Assembly: GCF_001625195.1 (NCBI RefSeq)
Contig: NC_054389.1
Location: forward strand, 2,440,541 to 2,504,540
Source: Drechmeria coniospora
Lineage: Eukaryota; Ascomycota; Sordariomycetes; Hypocreales; Ophiocordycipitaceae
DNA: 64,000 bases
Direction: 5' to 3'
Below the pieces are notes generated by a model that worked only from the letters and a program-made list of their open reading frames with translations, made no database searches and was not told the DNA's origin. Made by a program: the position numbers and the translations under genes. The stretch's first letter is position 1, and each line of letters begins with the position of its first letter. Shown here one piece after another: positions 1 to 9,763 of the stretch.

Positions 1-259
1 CAGCTGGTTGGGTAGAAATCGGTCAATCCGCTGGACGGACGGAAGACGACCTTTAACAAGATGAGGCAGGGGACGAATAAGCGAAACAGGCAAGTAGGTA
101 AGTCGGAACCGCAGGGTTACGTGACGCGCGACTTGGATGGCAGCTTCGCCGCAGGAAGTGTGGTGGAGGAGCTGCCACCAAACAATTACTGATTCAGCCA
201 CCGAGGCGGCCCCTTATTTCCACCAATAATAGCAGCCAGCCTTTGCAATCGATTTCGAC

Positions 260-845
260 ATGGGGTTGAATGCATACTGTATAATTATTCTAGCACTTGT
301 GCAGATGGTGGGGTGCAGCCGAAAGTGTACATGGGCATATTGTACTCGGTACACATATGTACTTGCTGTAAGTAACCATACTATGCTGTGGCGTAGTCAT
401 GTACTTACGGGAACACTTGCAGTAACAATATACGGAGTACGGAGTACGGAGTACTCCGTACAACTACTGTATTTACAGTACGTCGCGGCGCTAACAACCA
501 AGCCAGGTACAAGTCCATTTTCATGCAGTGTACAAGGACGGAGTACACCTCTGCAGTATTACGGTGTGCAAGTGCAGTACATGAACGTTCAAGTACGGAG
601 TTCTCCTTATGTACTGAAATTATCTGTAGTGTAAGTACTCCGTACTGTACTGCTGAGAGGTGCCTAATTGTACTTGTACAGTACTTACTTACTCCGATGG
701 TGTACAGTATACCTAACGGTACATGCCTTTCCAGCTGAACATGTACAGTACAACGACATGTACTTGCAAGTGTACGGTGTATGTTACTGTACTTCCAACT
801 ACTTCAGAATACTCTGTAATCTTGGAGTGTCCGTATGCAGCCGTA
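260..845. repeat. GTAC-palindrome island
   Basis: This gene-free stretch is dominated by short palindromic words built around GTAC, such as CGGAGTACGGAGTACTCCG near 434-460 and repeated AAGTACTTAC. Open frames here are by-products of the repeat and carry no domain signal. Bases 1-259 hold nothing I recognise, and 846-1085 is probably the upstream region of the chorismate mutase gene. The same repeat type recurs in most intergenic gaps of the window. Confidence 0.75.
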
Positions 846-1085
846 GCTAGTCCGGATACGGGTCACCTGAGTGTTCGGTATTAATCGATAACAGTAATAC
901 CAGAGACAGCCTCCGAAACTCGGTGATGCATTTCGACAATTCCTGCTTGCTCGCTACCGACTCCGGCGCAAACCAAGCACGGTCAAACAAGGTTTCCCAA
1001 CGGCTGACTACCTTCCTCCCAGAATCTGGGCGCGCGCATGAGAGCCGAATTCCCCAATATCCGGTCCAAAGTCCAACCTTCAACG

Positions 1086-2045
1086 ATGGACTCGGTCGTC
1101 GACATGGCGGACGCCAGCAAAGCCCTGGATCTTTCGCGCATCCGATTCCAGCTCATGTACGTACAACCTTTCTTACAATGGGTCATTTGCAACGCATGAA
1201 CCGTGTGCTCATTTTCATGGGACAGTCGTCTGGAGGACACCATCACCTTTCACCTCATCGAACGAGTGCAGTTTGCGCTGAACAAGGTACGCCAAACCGA
1301 CAATGGCAGCTGCGTGCATGTAAGCCCCACGGACTCGCTCGCTGACGGACCGCAACGCTCTTCTCGCCAGACCATCTACACACCCGGCGCGATCCGCATC
1401 CCCGACAGTGACCTGAGCTTCTTCGACTGGTATTTTTCTCAGCAGGAGAAGCTTCAGTCCTTGATCCGGCGCTACGAGTCACCGGACGAATACCCCTTCT
1501 TCCCCACGGCGGTGCAGAAGCCGTTGCTCAAGCCGCTCAACTACCCGCGGATCCTGCACCGCAACGACGTCAACGTCAACGCCAAGATCAAGCATTTCTA
1601 CATTGAAAAGTTCCTGCCCGCCGTCTGCCCCGACTTTGGCCGCGCCGACCGGGGAGAGTCGCAGGAGAACTACGGATCGACGGCGACGTCCGACTTTGCT
1701 TGCCTGCAGGCGCTGTCGCGGAGAATCCACTACGGCAAGTTTGTTGCCGAGTCCAAGTTCCGGTCCGACGTCGACAAGTACACCCGCCTCATCCGGGCCG
1801 GCGACCGCCAAGGGATCGCCGAATCCATCACCAATTCGGCCGTCGAGCAGACCATCCTCGAGCGGCTGCGCCTCAAGGCCATGACCTACGGCACGGACCC
1901 ATCCACGCCGGACGGCACCGAGGGGCCGGCCAAGATCAACGTGAACGCCGTGGTGTCCATGTACAAGGATTTTGTCATTCCCCTGACGAAGGAGGTCGAG
2001 GTGGAATATCTGATGCAAAGGTTGGAACCGGACGATTCGTCTTGA
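1086..2045 (+). CDS. ARO7: Chorismate mutase (ARO7 type)
   Basis: This enzyme converts chorismate to prephenate, the first committed step to phenylalanine and tyrosine, in the cytosol. Exons are 1086-1156, 1226-1286 and 1371-2045, giving 268 residues against 256 in yeast Aro7. The start is the ATG at 1086, because joining at GTACGT/ACAG restores the family N-terminus [18 protein letters not shown]. The second intron opens with GTACGC and joins NK to [14 protein letters not shown]. Later hallmarks include [29 protein letters not shown] and the C-terminal [12 protein letters not shown], which in yeast carries the threonine needed for tryptophan activation and tyrosine inhibition. The protein is all-helical in the AroQ-beta fold. 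It converges with BCP1, with only 97 bp between stop codons. The identity is firm, and the intron joins are inferred from family alignment. Confidence 0.95.
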
Positions 2046-2142
2046 GTAATTCATTTTGTGGTCCTTTTGGGGGGGCATGGTGGTGGTCGTTGTTGGGAGG
2101 GGGGTTTCTTTGCCTCGTCACTCTTTTTCTTTTCCTCCTACT

Positions 2143-3081
2143 TTATTGCGGAGGACGTATGTAATCGTTGACGGCCTTGACGGCATCACCAAACTTGCTG
2201 GCCTCGATTAGAATCAAGTAGCCAGAGGCCTTGATTCCCATTTCCTGGAACGCTCGCTTGCTGTCCGCCACCGCGTCCTCCTCCTTGGTGTACCGAAAGC
2301 TTCCGTGTGCCAGGGCATGCTTTTGCAGAACCTCGTCTTCGGGGTGGAAGAAAAATGTCGATGAAGAAGAGCCCTTGGCCCGTTTTCGTTTACGGTCCTC
2401 CATTTCCAACGTTGATTCCACCTCCTCGTAGATTTTGGACAAGACCAGATAGTGCGAAAACTCGTACGGCTCCTTGTCCTCGACGGCGGCCTCCACCTCG
2501 TCCACGAGCATCGAGTACATGGGCGGGCTGATTTCCGACGGTACGTTGATCAACCGCTCCGAGAAGATCAGGCCAACGTGCTTGCCGCCGTTGATGAGCT
2601 CAGGCACGAGGGCCAGGGCCTCGTTCGTCCGCGCCTTTTCGGTGAGGTAGCCCAGCACCTCCTTCATCGGCTCCTTTTCCCTTTGCTCGAACGTGTTGAG
2701 GGCGGTGATCATGGCGTATGCGTCCGTAGCCTTGCCATCGACCTTGACCGTCGACCCAATCGTTGGCTGCGACAGGATGAGGTCTGCGAGGGCCGACATG
2801 TTGAAGAGGTTCGCGTCGACGTCGAATAGCTGTCGCATCAGCGATTTGACGCCGTGGAAGTCGACCTCGGCGTCGTAATTGAACCACTCAAACTCGACAT
2901 CCACCATGTCAAAGTCCTGGATGTGCCGTCAGCTTCGTCAATGCGATCTTTGACACCGTCCCTGACGGGAGAATGTGGCATGCTGCTGTACCTCGTCGTC
3001 ACCGCTGCCCTCGTCCATTGCGTCCACCGCATCCGCAGGTGGCGCCTCTTTTTCGGGATCTCGTGCTCTCTTCTCACCCAT
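2143..3081 (-). CDS. BCP1: BCP1/BCCIP family protein
   Basis: Yeast Bcp1 is a nuclear protein that chaperones ribosomal protein Rpl23 and is needed for nuclear export of the PI4P 5-kinase Mss4. The gene has two exons, 2992-3081 and 2143-2916 (minus strand), giving 287 residues; yeast Bcp1 has 283. Exon 1 encodes MGEKRARDPEKEAPP and an acidic run ending GSGDDE. The GTACAG...CCAG intron joins it to DFDMVDVEFEWFNYD, the conserved opening of the BCCIP domain. The domain continues through FHGVKSLMRQLFD, LINGGKHVGLIFSERLINVP and DEVLQKHALAHGSFRYTKEED to the C-terminus. A basic segment RKRKRAKG (about residue 208) may be a nuclear localisation signal. The promoter region is shared with, and divergent from, VPS17. 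Family assignment is secure; the role is by homology. Confidence 0.93.
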
Positions 3082-3199
3082 GATGGCAAAACTTCTGTAT
3101 ACGGAGCCAAGGAGATCGACCACCTGAAATTCGTGCAGGATACGGTAGACGGGAAAGAAAATGCAAGGGGTGAACGGCCCGAGTCGAGTGAGGATCGCA

Positions 3200-3740
3200 A
3201 AAAAAGCTACAGTAAGTACTTGCAGGGAGTACTCCTTACAGCGTGCAGCACCAAGGTACGACCTGGAACTTTATGCAGGCCATAACAAACCCCGCTGTAA
3301 ATTTAGTTGTACCGCCCCGCGTTATTACCTGCCGAGTGCCTGCTACTAACACTCAGGTACCTACCAGGGACTAGGTAGTAAGTACTAAGGTAGTATTGCA
3401 ACTACGGAAATACATGTTCATGCACAACCCGTCCGTACAACGGAGCAAGTGCTGAGTTACTTCAGCACGAAAGTACATGCAACTCGCACTACAATACTTG
3501 TACAGCACTAAAAGTACGGGCACTCGTCGTGCTGGAAGTTGGCTTCCCATGCGAGTTACCAGGTATCGGGTACATGGGCAGGTAGCCAACGGTACCTGTA
3601 CTTACGTGTGTACTGTACTTGTAACACAAAGTACATGTACGGAGCACTTGTGCAGCAGTACTTACTTACGTACCACGGCCGGTAATAATAGCTCGTACAT
3701 TACGGAGTACGGAGTATTATTAGTACCACCAATGTAGGCA
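3200..3740. repeat. GTAC-palindrome island between BCP1 and VPS17
   Basis: The gap between divergent BCP1 and VPS17 (3082-4036) contains many AAGTAC, GTACTTAC and ACGGAGTACGGAGTATT words. Examples are near 3218-3235 and 3700-3720. The last 300 bases before VPS17 are free of the repeat and are the likely promoter and leader. No gene is supportable in the gap. Confidence 0.7.
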
Positions 3741-4036
3741 CAACATGAAAAGCCAACTTGCGTCACCGTCCCGGTTATGCCTCAGCTGGTCGTTTCCGCC
3801 TAGCTTCCCGCACACGTACCCCACGGTGGACCTGCCAACAGCTCCCTTGTCCCTTACAACCATGGTGAGGGCATGAAGAAGGAAGAGTCAACCGAATCCA
3901 GAGGCTCTCCAGACAACTCGCACTGTCGCGGTGACGGAGGCAAGGAACGCCAACCCCCCAAATCAACGTCCTCGATCCCTGATTGTCGAACCTCGTCAAC
4001 TCGTCTCGTATCCAGAGACCCAGCATCGCAGCAGCG

Positions 4037-5929
4037 ATGGACTACAGCGCCTCGATGGGCGAGGGCGAGGATCCCGCCGGCGCATCACCCTGGGGCAACT
4101 CGCCAGGCACCTCCCCTCAGCACGACCGTGCCGTGTTTGGGGCGTTGGCCGCCGACGAGCACGCCTTTCCGTACGCGCCGATCGTCTCTCCGCAAACCGC
4201 CGACGTTGCCGGCGGCTTCCCGGAGCTGGGGAGAGCGAACACCGAGTCTTCCACCGAGACTGAATCGGTAGCCTCTCCGACGGTGAGCCCGATTGCTGCA
4301 CAGTCGGCCCGCGGCCTGCCCTCCGTCTCCGAGGTCTCCGAGCCTGCGCCGCCGGCTGAGCAACCGCGACCGGTGCAGAAGCCGGCTCAGGCCCAGGGGA
4401 AGCTGCAGGTGAAAATCACGGGGCTCGAGAGGACCGGAAAGAGGGACCCCGTCCTGCGATTCGACGTTCATGTACACACCTTTCCATCCATTGCCGAGGC
4501 GAGATGGTAGCCCGTGGCGGACAGAGGCTGACGATGGAGAGCAGACAAACTTGCCACGCTTCCGAACGACGCAGTACCGAGATGTCCGACGTCTGCACTC
4601 CGAGTTTGTAAAACTGGCCGACCACCTGATCTCTGCAAACCCCGAGGCTCTTGTTCCCGCGGTCCCGCCACCCGTCACGGCTGCCGGTGCCGGAACGGAC
4701 GAAGACGAAACGCGTGTCAAGTCGACGATGCAGAAGTGGTTCAGCCATGTATGCAGCAGCGAAGTGCTGATGAAAGACGACGAAATGGTGCTCTTCGTCG
4801 AGAGCGACTTTGGCTACAGCCCGCTGCTGAAGATGAAGCAGCCGGCGACGGGGGTGCGCAGAAAGATACTGAAGCAGTTTGCCCCTCCCCCCGACGACAC
4901 TCCCGAGCTTTCCAGCGCCCGGCCCATGGTGAAGCTGTTTTATCTCGGCACCATGGACGCCAGCCACAAGGTCGACAAGATGGTCAAATCCCGGAGAGGT
5001 GAGTGAGCATGCTCGAGCGGGACGTCTCGCATTGGCACGACGCCGCTGACACGGCAACTTCAGGCTTGGGCCTTGCCGAATCCGACTACGGAGTCAAGCT
5101 GGGTAGCATGCACGTCCAGGAGCCCCACCCGGGGTTGGCAAACGCGTACAGGAAGCTTGGGAGGATCATCCAGACCATGGGCGACTATCACGCGGCCCAG
5201 GCGACGGCCGAGGCGGCCAGCCTCGGCGACACGTTCCAATATCACTCGCAGGACGCCTTCATCGTCAAGGAGTCCTTGACGAACCGGCAGATTCTCATCC
5301 GGGAATTCCTGCAGGCGCAAGAGGCGACGCGAGGAAGGCTCAACGCCGCGGACCGCCTCAAGGCGAGCACCAGCGTTCGACGCGAAAAGGTGGACGAAGC
5401 GATCGCCTCCCTCGACGATGCTCGACAGTACGAGCAAAACCTCTACGCCAAGACCAATCGAGTGACGAAAAACCTGGTGCTCGAGAGCCGGAAATGGTTC
5501 ACGCGGAGCGCCGAAGGCCTACGTCTGAGCATCCGCGAGTACGTGATGCGCGAGATCGAGGCCGAGCGGCGTGCGCTGGCCCTTCTCGAAACGGTGCGAC
5601 CGGACATCCGAGCCATCGACGCCTCGGGCGGTCTCAGCCGGCTCGGTCGCGAGGCCCACCCGCCCGTTCGACGCACCAACCTCACCGCCAGCCAAGGCCC
5701 CAAGGGAGACGCCTGGAGCGGCGTCCCGCGCCGATCGGACGCCACGGGCCGCCTCTCGAGCAGCGTCATGGGCCAGAAGCCAGACGAGGGGGACGGCTCG
5801 GATCAAGAAGCAGGCAAGGGGAAAGCCGGCCAGGGTGGGACGCCGGATCTGCCTGGCGCCAACGAGGACGACGGCGACCGCATCGATGCGAGAAACGCCG
5901 CAAGCAGGTTGGCAGCGAGCACCTTCTGA
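4037..5929 (+). CDS. VPS17: Retromer subunit Vps17 (PX-BAR sorting nexin)
   Basis: Vps17 pairs with Vps5 in the membrane-bending SNX-BAR part of retromer, which returns cargo from endosomes to the Golgi. Exons are 4037-4471, 4545-4998 and 5064-5929, giving 584 residues. Residues 1-120 are a low-complexity Ser/Pro/Glu-rich tail. A PX domain runs from about 122 to 250 (KLQVKITGLERTGKRDPVLRF, then TNLPRFRTTQYRDVRR and EFVKLADHLISANPEALVP). Exon 2 also holds the Vps17-typical DEMVLFVESDFGYSPLL. A helical BAR region fills about 300-500 (AYRKLGRIIQTMGDYHAAQ, VTKNLVLESRKWF). The start is the first ATG that gives the family MDYSAS-type opening. Intron boundaries (GTACAC..GCAG and GTGAGT..TCAG) restore FDVH-TNLPRF and KSRR-GLGLAESDYG. 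The C-terminal 90 residues are disordered. Confidence 0.95.
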
Positions 5930-6480
5930 TCGGCGGGCGGGCGCGCGACGGACGGACCTACGACAAAAGTGACGATGCAGCAATGGACAAGCTTGCGTGA
6001 TGACCGACCCCAATTATGCGGCGTCAGCCGGCGGCTTCTTTCAGTTCCAATTTCACGTTTCCCTGTACGTTGTAGGAGAAAAAGCGACCGCTTCGGTACG
6101 CAGGGGTGAGATGCCGTCTTTTTTCCCTCGACATGAAGAAGCGATTCCGCCCGACCCCTACCGTCTATGTGATGTTCGTCGGGCCACACGTGTTGCCACT
6201 TCTCTTCTTGCGTCACTTCTTGCGTCACATCTCATCAGCTCTATTCGTTGGACTTTTCCCGTTCCCTCGGTTGTCCATCTTCGATCTGGAAGCGCGACTT
6301 GCTCGCCCGAAGCCGGACCTCCATTTAGCATGCTTGCTTTCTATCGCAGGTACAAGCTGTCCTTTTCCCAACCAAGGCAGATGAATGAACTCGTGCCCGT
6401 CTACAATGCCTCACCATAAGCGGAGCCAATCCATGCCAGCGGGACGGTGAGACGGCAGGACGGAAGACGGCAGGGAGGAG
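5930..6480. other. Convergent intergenic region VPS17/CSN6
   Basis: This 551-bp gap separates two genes that end towards each other, so it should hold both 3' UTRs and terminators. It contains pyrimidine-rich stretches around 6170-6300 but no repeat island, RNA gene or supportable frame. Confidence 0.6.
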
Positions 6481-7927
6481 CTAAAATCGCATACCCCCAA
6501 GGCCGTCGAGGGCGTACAAGGTTTGCATCGAGTTCATCGAGTTCAGGGGTCGCGGAGAGTGCATGGTGTGCTTGGGGCTTTTGGGGTTCGTCGAGTTCAT
6601 CGAGTGCTTGGGGTTCACCGAATGTGCCGGGTTCATCGAGTGCATCGAGTTCTTGGAATGCATGGAGCGCATGAAATGTCCTGCCGAGGCGCGGCGTCTC
6701 CCCGCCTTGGCCGACTCGATGATGCCAACCTTCTTGCCGACGGAGCGTGCCTGGCGGACCTCTTGCATGACGTCGTTGAGCAGGCCCATGAGGCGGACGT
6801 CGTTGGCCTTCCGATCCATACCCTGGTCGTACGCTTCTTGGTTCGAGGGAATGACGAGGCCGAGGCTGCCGACGAGGGCTTGGATCCGTCGCAGTATGGG
6901 CAGCGAAGGGGTGATGCTGTCGGTGTCCATGCTTTCGGGATCGTCTTGTTCGCCCGTCGTGAGCGCGTCCGGCAACCGCTCCAGATAGGCGAGGAGGAGA
7001 CGGATCCGGGAGTGAAGCATCCTGATGGAATTGGCCTTGGTGACGAGAGACTCGATCATGTATTCCTCCTCCCGCGTGAGGCGAGCGCTGTCTTCGGCCG
7101 GTCCCTTCTCCGTCTTGGCTCCATCTGCACGGCCCTCGACCAGGCGACGCTTCCCCTTGCTGTTCATTTCGACCGATCGTGCCGGCCGCCCTTTCCTCGT
7201 CGCCGTGGTGGAAGCGCGCCCCTGGGCGGATGCGACATAGTTCATGCTGATCATCTCGGTCTCGTCCGACTCAACGGAGTGGGGGACTTTGCAAAACTGG
7301 AGCTTGAGCGTCGCCGGTTCGCCGTAGTCCATCGTTCTGTCCTCGCCGTCTTGGTCATTGTGGACGCCATCGACCTCGTATCGGCTCTCGTACACGGTGA
7401 GAGGAAGCTTGCCACCCACCGAGCGGAGGGCGGCTTCCTCTGGATGGAAGGCTAGGAGGATGGCAGACTCGTTCCAGCCGCGGAGTATCTGATTGTGGAT
7501 GGGGAGGATGGTGCTGGTCGGGCCGGAGCATGGAACGAGCGTGTACCAGCCAACGAAGTCGAGCTGTCGCTCCGCGTGCACGGCCGCCACTGGCTGAAGT
7601 CAGCATTCATTCGGCCGCCGATGCCGTGTTGCTCGAATGGAGTGACGGACTTTGCTTCAGCCTCGACCGAAATCGGTCGTCATCGAGCAGATAGCCGCCG
7701 TCCACGGCGGGAGCAGAGCGCATGTGGCATTCGAAGGCGTTCTCGACCGTGATGTCGCATCCACGTTGCCGGCCAAGAAGAGCTCCGACTATAGGACCGG
7801 ACTGGCCTCGAAGGGTGTGGCGAGTGATGTAGTCGGATATGGTGAGGAGGACGAGGGGATGAAGAATGACGCGCATCTGGGAGTTCATCTTGCTCGAGAT
7901 GAGGGGGTTGGCTGTCGCAGCCTCCAT
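6481..7927 (-). CDS. CSN6: COP9 signalosome subunit 6 (MPN-minus)
   Basis: CSN6 is the MPN-minus partner of the CSN5 deneddylase in the COP9 signalosome, which removes Nedd8 from cullins. Exons are 7651-7927 and 6481-7589 (minus strand), giving 461 residues. Exon 1 starts MEAATANPLISSK and continues VILHPLVLLTISDYITRHTL and GPIVGALLGRQRG, the start of the MPN fold. The intron (GTCCGT..CCAG) was placed so that RLKQM joins AAVHAERQLDFVGWYTLVP, the conserved CSN6 segment. No JAMM HxH-D zinc motif is present, as expected for CSN6. The CSN6/eIF3f-type C-terminal helices (SIRMLHSRIRLLLAYLERLP) lie near 290-310. The last 60 residues are odd: a Met/Ser/Asn/His/Pro tail made of SMH, SMN and NPKH units encoded at about 6515-6680. 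The GTCCGT donor is non-optimal, so the splice site is less certain than the identity. Confidence 0.92.
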
Positions 7928-8159
7928 TGTGATTCCAGTTTTCCCGCCGCAGAGCCAAAGAGGGAAATTACGAGGAAGAATGAACAGGGAAAAGGCTCGG
8001 CAAGACAAAATAGAAATCAGAGAGAGAGAGAAGTCGGGGCGGCGAAGACAATTCAAATACGGCACATGGTTGGAGGTGGTGCGGTGATCGGTACAGTACC
8101 AAATACAAGGCGTAGGTGTAGATTCGAAGTTGGTGGTCCATGCCGCGTGCCAGTGCATT

Positions 8160-8970
8160 ACGTCCATTTAGGTACAAGCAGGTACAAGTAGTGACCTGGT
8201 ACGACCAACGGAGTACTACTGCTATTAGTAATTGAACAATTACTGTACAGCACTCCGTACTGTGTGCTAGGTTGGCAGTTGTGCTGTAAGTACTAGGTAC
8301 ACAGTTCATGTACTTGTATGTACATACTTAGGTACCCTTTGAAGCATGGAAGCACGAACCACTGGAGGTGGAGCGGGGAGGTAGGGGAGTACTTACGGGA
8401 AGAGGGGAGGAGGGGGTTTGTTTAGGGGCTTGCTCGCTAGCTTTTTGACGTCCAGTTGGCCACAGCCATCGCCGTACCTACCAGGTACTAACTATTACTA
8501 GGCAGTACTATTTTCTGCGAGCGTGTTCGACTCCAGGGTATAGCTCCATTCACCCCCCCCCCCCCCCCCCCCAAAAAAAAAGGAGGACAGGAAGCTGAGT
8601 TTCGACTTCAAGCGAAGCAGATGCGATTCCCAGGTACTCCTTGTCTTGTGCTACTTACAGAATTCTGTAGCACCTGTCGATCGAACCGGGATGTTGCCCC
8701 CGATGGATTGGCTCCCCAGTCGGGGTTGGAGTTGACAGTAGATGTACTCACTCGTACGCAGTAATTCCACCAACAAGACCAAATCCGATATGGCGCGACA
8801 GCGAAGCTCAAGTAATGCACTTCAGTACATGCAATCGTGCATGGACTAATACAAATACTCCGTAGATATAATACTACTAATACTACTTCGTACTAATACT
8901 AAGTATATTACTCCATTGCCTGTACTTACATACATACGGTATCCATCTGGTATCCCGAGATTCACAGTAC
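8160..8970. repeat. GTAC-palindrome islands with a C20-A9 homopolymer
   Basis: Between CSN6 (ends 7927) and the transcription factor (starts 9764), GTAC palindromes occupy about 8160-8340 and 8820-8965. The segment between them contains 20 consecutive C followed by 9 A at 8553-8581. Bases 8971-9763 contain one ATG-initiated frame (8978-9418) without recognisable features. They also hold the probable promoter of the regulator, including a T-run at 9679-9689. Confidence 0.65.
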
Positions 8971-9763
8971 AGGAGTCATGCGACCTTCGACCCCCATCGT
9001 GGGTGCGGCAGAATCCGATCCGTTTATGATTGAGATGTCAAAGGCGCACCTTTCCACGTTGGCCGTACTATGCGACCCATTCCATGTCTTTTGGACTTCA
9101 ATCGCTCTCTCAATGGCATCCTATCGGCAGACGCCTTCGTCGAGAGCAACGGTTGAAATGAAATCATCGACGTTGGATTGCTTGTACTATGCCGTTTCGG
9201 GAGGTACGGACTCATCGTCTGGGGTGGCGGCCACTGAGGGGCAGCAAGAACGCCAAGCATCCGACATCAGCCATGGATCGTGCATTGCCTCTGTCAATCA
9301 GCTACATGCTGCAACTTCTTTTCAACGTGCTACGAAACTACTCCTCACCCGTGCCTGCAACGACGAGAAAAAGATGACGATCTGCAAAATACCTAGGAAC
9401 TATTTCCTCCCTATCTAGTTCTGGATGGAAAGGCGTAGCCAAGCAAGCAGCATCACTCCACCACCACTTCACCACTTTACTCGTCCTCACAGTTCACAGT
9501 TCACATGGGCACGTTCATTACACACACGTTCCCCCCTAGGAATACTCATTCAATGCCGAAGGGCCAACACCGAGCACGCCGTTCACGCCTACTGCTCCTG
9601 GAAATGTGCCATTCTCAGCAGCCGAGGCTCGCAACGCAACCTGGTCATCCCCGACAACGGCACGGACAGCCGGTCTGCTTTTTTTTTTTCAGCTTGAGCC
9701 TGGATATTCTGTTGCCCATTAGAAACGCACCTCCCGGCGCTGGTGGAGCATATACAAGTCAGC

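Noticed and set aside
260..634. Tyr/Val/Cys-rich open frame in the first island
   Set aside because: It is the translation of GTAC repeats. Similar frames occur in every island and are not conserved.
1479..2078. 199-codon minus-strand frame opposite ARO7
   Set aside because: Antisense shadow of the chorismate mutase exon.
8620..8760. tRNA-like GATCGAACCGGG word
   Set aside because: It is only partly like a T-loop. I could not find matching acceptor, D-arm or anticodon stems on either strand.
8978..9418. 146-codon ATG-initiated frame
   Set aside because: No family motif, signal peptide or splice context. Composition looks like chance open sequence in a promoter region.
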